Positions 58,881 to 64,000 of a DNA stretch of 64,000 nucleotides are shown here, piece after piece; positions within the stretch are counted from its first letter, which is position 1, and the number at the start of each line of letters is the position of its first letter. The position numbers and the translations under genes were made by a program. Below the pieces are notes generated by a model. It had not been told where the DNA came from. It did no database searches and saw only the letters and a program-made list of their open reading frames with translations. This DNA comes from Ustilaginoidea virens (lineage: Eukaryota > Ascomycota > Sordariomycetes > Hypocreales > Clavicipitaceae): positions 1,860,001 through 1,924,000 of the forward strand of contig NC_057318.1 of assembly GCF_000687475.1 (NCBI RefSeq), given 5' to 3'.

Positions 58881-60358
58881 GGTATATTTAGGGTGGCTAT
58901 AGGTTAGGTACCTAGGGTAGGCACAATTACGCTATAGTCTAAAGTAGGAGCGGCTTAGAGAAAGGCAATAATATTACTTCTGGCTTTAATATAAGGGGTC
59001 TTATTAATACTTCCGATTAGGCGATCTTATTTCTAAGGGGAGGGCTTATATAAGGGAGACCTGCTGGCTATACGGTAGTAGCTTTAGTCCGCGATAGGGA
59101 TAGTATTAGCAGCTAATGCAATATATAAGGCGAAGAGCCTCAGTCTATTACTATAGGAATTTCTAGCGTTTTCCTATTGTTTATTTGCTACCTTATAGAG
59201 GTAGGACTATACTAAATAAGGTCTGTAATAGTTAAGGCAGGATTTATATTAATTCTATATTATAGCTGGGCAGCCTTATTTACCCTTTAGGTAGCATTTA
59301 GAACCGTATTAGCTATAGCGGGCTACTACTACATAATATATAGCGATATAGCTAAATTTAAAGTAATTATAGCATTAATAGGGGTATATAGTATTATTAT
59401 AGGGTTTGGCTTCGAATATCTCTACCTAATATATAATATTAGCCTTATAGAGCTTATTTATAAAATCGATAAAGTCGACCCCTATAATTAAAGGCATTTA
59501 TATTATAGTCCCCCTAAGGCGGTAAAAAGAAACCCTAATAAAGCCCTCTCTATTAGCTTTAATAAGGTTCGACTAAATATCTTCTATTATAATATTTACA
59601 GTATAATAGATTAGGAAACTCTTAACGATAATACTAAATAAGTATTAGTTAAGTTCCGCCTTTTAGCCGAAGGCAGGGCAGACTTAAGCTATATCTATAA
59701 TATAGCTTACCTTTTCTTCTTTAAAGGTAATAATTATATTGCTATTATAGAGCCTATAGGCTGCGACTACTGCTCCTTCGATAGTAGCTCTATTAATTAT
59801 ATTAACGATTTCAATTAAAATATAGTTTTAAAGGATTCCGCTAATAGTATTTCCTTTAATAAAGACTTTACAGTAAATATAAGGGGGTACTACTAAAGAA
59901 GCTAAGCTATATTAGGGTAGTATAATAGCAGTATATCTTCGTATAGCAATAGATATTTATATAGTAGGGGCTAATATAATCTTTACGAGATTCTATATAG
60001 CCTTATTAACTATAGTTTTAATCGTTTATATTAAGGTTCTAATAGGGGTATAAATATTTCTTAGGTTAGTCTCCTGCCGGGCGGTTTCTACTATAAAGTT
60101 TATAGCATTTCGCACTCTTCTTAGCACTACTAAGAGGATATAGTCCTATAGCTCTTTTATAAAATCTTTAATAATATTAGCTATAGGTTGTATTCGCCCT
60201 TAGGTAGGCTCGGTCTTAATCTAGTAATACTATATACTATTCGCAATCGTAATAATCGGGTTATAGCGGCTATATATAATATGGCCCCTATTCCCTCTAT
60301 CGATATTTATTACTTTATTCGCGCTTATTATACTTACTCCTTAGACGCAATACGCTAT
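58820..60358 (-). pseudogene. L9 ORF1 (Gag-like) remnant
   Basis: Minus-strand start at ATA 60358, 98 bases from the leader. Knuckle zone on the reverse strand near 59310-59380. Collinear with L8 ORF1. The 61-codon stop-free run at 60188-60373 on the other strand is a shadow of this N-terminus. Confidence 0.83.
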
Positions 60359-60466
60359 AAGCGAGGGGGGTAAGCAGATAAGAAAAAGCGATTAGAAATA
60401 TTAGAATTAATTTTAGAGGCGGTTTCGTGCCGCTACCTAGGTGCGGGCGAAATCGCGAAAGTTTTT

Positions 60467-60480
60467 TATATTATTCTATA
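60467..60480. repeat. L9 target-site duplication, right copy
   Basis: TATATTATTCTATA; partner of 54081-54094. The gypsy frame resumes after it. Confidence 0.9.
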
Positions 60481-61650
60481 TACCTTATAGATACTAAAGA
60501 AAACTATATAATTTATAATAAGGAGCTTCTTACTATTATCTCTTATCTTAAGGTATAATTAGCTAAACTCCGATTAGTAGCCTTCCTATTTATTATTCTT
60601 ATAAATTATAAGAATCTAAAGTATTTTACTTAATCCTATAAAATATTAAAATAGTAGGCTAAATAGGCCGAAATACTAATATTTTTTAATTTCTATTTTT
60701 AGTATAGGCTAGGGTTATAGGCTTAATGCCCTAATGCCCTATCTTAATAGGAATAGGAAGCTAATAGTATAATACTAAAGATTAGCTAGATCTTAAAACT
60801 ATTATCGATTTTAGTACTCTATCTAGACTTAACTACTAAACCGATTCCTATAGTTATACCTTTAGGGTTAAATTTACCTAATAGCTTATGTATTTTCGCT
60901 AATTCCTATCTTTAGGCATTCTAAGATTAGGCTATTACCGAGGATAAAATATATTAGGTATATTAGGTAGTAGTAGTAATAGGCGAGAGATGCTTCCTAA
61001 CTAAAGCTTTAATAAAAGAATAAATTATAGATTATACCTTAAATATATATAGTACGCTTCTCTACCGAGGGTAGATATAACTCCCTTCTTTTAAACCCCT
61101 AACTACTATAATTATATAGTACTGCTATAAATCACTTACTATAGGCTATCTAGGGAAGAATACTATATTATAGTTATTATATCGCAACTATTACTTCGAT
61201 AATTTATTTTTAGCGGTAGCGAGATATATCTAGAATTGCCGATACCGTAGGGCATATAAGAGCCGATAATTGCACTAAGGCCTACTATAGCTATTACCTA
61301 TCCTAGACCGATTTTAGTTATAGATTTCTATTAACTTTATAATAGATCTTCCCGTATATAATACATCTAACCCGCGATTCTTTATAGTTATTACTAATCG
61401 CTTATTAAAGTATATCTAGCTTAAGGCAATATACTCTATAAAAGTAAAATATTATATAAAATAGTTCTAATAGTACTAATAGCGTTTCTATAGGTTCCCT
61501 AAAGAAATTATTAGCGACTAAGGGTCTAATTAAGTAGGATAATTTTAGATTATATTTTATAATTTAGTTAGGACTAAATAACTCTTTTCGATTATATATT
61601 ACCCTTAGACTAAGTTAAGTAAAGTATCACTACATACTATATACTACTAA
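60481..61650 (+). pseudogene. Gypsy G Pol remnant: RNase H and integrase
   Basis: RNase H end: N-Y-I-I-Y-N-K-E-L-L-T-I near 60510-60540, then L-I-N-Y-K-N-L-K-Y-F (ancestral T-D-H-K-N-L-x-Y-F, catalytic Asp changed to Asn) near 60595-60630, then C-P-N-A-L-S (P-D-A-L-S) near 60728-60745. Integrase: an HHCC-like segment near 61120-61200, a core with I-S-I-N-F-I-I-D-L-P (first catalytic Asp now Asn) near 61325-61355, and I-S-D-x-G-S-N near 61510-61530. The second Asp (I-S-D) appears to remain. L10 interrupts after about 61650, so the C-terminus and 3' LTR are not visible. Confidence 0.82.
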
Positions 61651-61761
61651 ACTAAAAACTTTTGCGATTTTGCCCGCACCTAGGTAGCGGCATAGAACCG
61701 CCTCTAAAATCAATTCTAATATTTCTAATCGCTTTTTCTTATCCGCTTACCCCCCTTGCCT

Positions 61762-63340
61762 ATAGCGTATTATATCTAGAGAATAGGCATAGTAGGCGCG
61801 AATAAAGTAATAGATATCAATAGAAGGAATAAAGGCGGCATTATATATAGCCGCTATAACCCGACTATTATAATTACAAATAGTATATAGTATTATTAGA
61901 CTAAAACCGAGCCTACCTAAAGGCGGATATAACCTATAGCTAATATTATTAAAGATTTTATAAAAGAGCTATAGGACTATATCCCCTTAGTAATACTAAG
62001 AAGAGTATAAAAAGCTATAAATTTTATAGTAGAATCCGCCCGGTAGGAAACCGACTTAAGAAATATTTATATCCCTATTAGAATCCTAATGCAGACGATT
62101 AAAACCGCAATTAATAAGGCTATATAGAATCTCCTAAAGACTATACTAGCCCCTACTATATAGGTATCTATCGCTATATAAGGCTATATCGCTGCTATAC
62201 TACCCTAATATAGCCTAGCTCCCTTAGCAGTACCCCCCTATATTTACTATAAAGTCCTTATTAAAGGAAATACTATTAATAGAATCCTTTAAAACTATAC
62301 CCTAATTAAAATCATTAATATAATTAATAGGGCTACTACTAACGGAGTAGTAGTCGCAGCCTATAGGCTCTATAGTAGCAATATAATTATCACCTTTAAA
62401 AAAGAAAAGGCAAGCTATATTATAGATATAGCCTAGGTCTGCCCTACTTTTAGCTAAGAGGCGGAACTTAATTAATACTTATTTAGTATTATCGTTAAGA
62501 ATTTACTAACCTATTATACCGCGAATACTATAATAGAAGATATTTAGTTGAATTTTACTAAAGCTAATAGAAAGGGCTTTATTAGGGTCTCCCCTTACTA
62601 CCCTAGGGGAACTATAATATAAGCGCCCCTAATTATAGGGGTTAACTCTATTAACCTTACAAATAAGCTCTATAAGGCAGGTATTATATATTAAGTAGAG
62701 ATATTTAAAGCTAAACCCTATAACAATACTATATACCCCCGCCAGTGCTATAATTACTTTAAATTTAGCTATATTGCCGTATATTATATAGCGGTAGCCT
62801 ACTATAGCCGGTATAGCTTTAAATACCACTTAAAGGGTAAATAAGGTTATCTAGTTATAATATAGAACTAATACGAATCCTGCCTTAACTATTATAGATC
62901 TTACTTAGTATAGTCCCACCTCTATAAGGTAGTAATTAAATAATAGGAAAACGCTAGAAATTCCTATAGTAATAGACTAAGGCTTTTTGCCTTATATATT
63001 ATATCAGCCGCTAATACTATCCTTATTACGGACTAAGGCTACCGCTGTATAGCTAATAGGTCTCCTTTATATAAGCCTTCCCCTAAGAAATAAAGTCGCC
63101 TAGTCGGAAATATTAATAGGATCCCCTATATTAGAGCCGGAAGTAGTATTACTGCCTTTCTTTAAGCCGCTCCTACCTTAGACTATAATATAACCGCGCT
63201 TACCCTAAGCACCCAACCTATAGTTACCCTAAATATACTACTGCTATTAACCCCTTTATAATTATCTATATAATAATAGTCCTTTATTAAAATATATAGA
63301 AAAAAACCACCCTCATAAGGTTAATATTTTGCTATTAGTA
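61762..63340 (+). pseudogene. L10 ORF1 (Gag-like) remnant
   Basis: ATA start at 61762. Zinc-knuckle zone about 62740-62830: C-Y-N-Y-F-K-F-S-Y-I-A-V-Y-Y, metal ligands mostly Tyr; third knuckle near 62885-62915. The 66-codon stop-free run at 62629-62829 on the other strand is its shadow. It closely follows L8. Confidence 0.82.
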
Positions 63341-64000
63341 TAAGCTTAATATTATAGCGATTTAAGAACTTACTATACTTAATTAGGCCCTACTAAGCCC
63401 TAGCCTTAGAAGATATATATTGGTATCGTATAATAGAAGAGTAGTAATATATATCTATAAGCGGTATAGGCCCGGTATATAGTCTAGCGAAAAGGGACTT
63501 AATTAGTATAGGATCTCCTTACTATATACCGATATCTACTTAATTTACTCTTTAGGCTATAAATTGAATTAAATAACCCTTCTTATTATACTCGCTAAGT
63601 TTCTATCCTACCCCTATAATGCTTTCGTTAGGGACTTTAATATATATTATCCTCTTTAGGATAGTTTAAACTAAACTTCGCTTAAAATTAATACCCTTTT
63701 TAAACTTATAACTTAATAGTAGCTTAAATTAGCCACCCCTTATAGCAAAATAATAAGGCAAATACCTAAAAAGAGAAATAGTACTATCGATTATATATAA
63801 GTTATATAGGATATTATAGTAGAATATCTTAAAAATACTAATTTTACTAGATCCGACTATATCCCCTAGTTTATATATATTAAGATTAGTAATTATTATA
63901 TAAAAGCCCCCATATAAAGAATAGTTAGAAGTCCTTTAATTAATACCTCGCCTAGGTTAAAGCTAAAAACTAATTTATTACCTTTTATACTAAAGCCCTA
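63260..64000 (+). pseudogene. L10 ORF2 remnant, endonuclease part (partial)
   Basis: Endonuclease frame from about 63270, E-(L/P) motif near 63367, Y-I-Y-K-R-Y strand near 63445-63470, D-F-N at about 63631-63640 (G-D-F-N-I-Y-Y-P type), continuing to the window edge before the RT domain. Confidence 0.8.

Larger units (their letters stand above)
54095..60466 (-). mobile_element. LINE L9, full length (subfamily I)
   Basis: A 6.37 kb minus-strand LINE inserted in the RNase H part of G. The (TAA)n tail is at 54095, then the 3' region and antisense frame to about 55510, ORF2 about 55510-58880, ORF1 about 58820-60358, and the leader ends at about 60456. It is complete at both ends. Confidence 0.93.
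61651..64000 (+). mobile_element. LINE L10, 5' part (runs off the window)
   Basis: The leader at 61664 (TGCGATTTTGCCCGCACC, one RIP change) marks a subfamily I LINE inserted in the gypsy integrase. ORF1 and the start of ORF2 are inside the window; RT, 3' end and right target duplication are not. The left duplication should be the last 14 or so bases before about 61652. Confidence 0.88.

Overview
This 64 kb window looks like heterochromatic repeat DNA of a filamentous ascomycete (Pezizomycotina). It is a stack of nested retrotransposons, and I found no host gene. CpA and TpG are almost absent and TpA is in large excess (bases 5101-5160, for example, contain neither CA nor TG), while CpG-rich patches survive. 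That is the footprint of repeat-induced point mutation (RIP) with strong CpA preference. Gln and Trp codons have become TAA/TAG throughout, so no uninterrupted reading frame exceeds about 76 codons. The original frames can still be read through the stops, usually without frameshifts.

I resolve ten LINE copies (L1-L10; two-ORF elements resembling the fungal Tad1 clade), one Ty3/gypsy LTR retrotransposon (G) and one solo LTR (S). Left half: L1 (-) is the outer element, in pieces at 1-2458, 16215-17101 and 36830-37736. L2 (-; 2473-16200) sits in L1. L2 is itself split by S (6255-6988) and L3 (+; 8210-14804). L4 (-; 17116-36815) also sits in L1, L5 (+; 22916-36225) in L4 and L6 (+; 28119-34962) in L5. 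Right half: G starts near 37855 and is split by L7 (+; 39070-45658), L8 (+; 46013-52392), L9 (-; 54095-60466) and L10 (+; 61651 to the window end). Eight LINE insertions have both flanks visible, and each has a 14-15 bp target-site duplication. The solo LTR has a 5 bp duplication.

Each LINE has a CpG-rich 5' leader, ORF1 (Gag-like, CCHC zinc knuckles), ORF2 (APE endonuclease, reverse transcriptase, C-terminal zinc-finger region) and a 1.3-1.8 kb 3' region ending in (TAA)n, or (TA)n in L6. Three subfamilies are visible: I (L1, L2, L4, L5, L8, L9, L10), II (L3, L7) and III (L6). In the nine copies where the box is visible, the RT catalytic FADD box has lost one or both Asp. The gypsy RT box reads Y-F-N-N. 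All autonomous elements here are dead.

The most unusual signal is a third reading frame in the LINE 3' regions, antisense to and convergent with ORF2. It is recognisable in all three subfamilies, and between subfamilies I and II its differences in the best block fall mainly at third codon positions. The solo LTR, which is not RIP-mutated, marks a later insertion. All calls come from reading and hand alignment; no search or computation was run.
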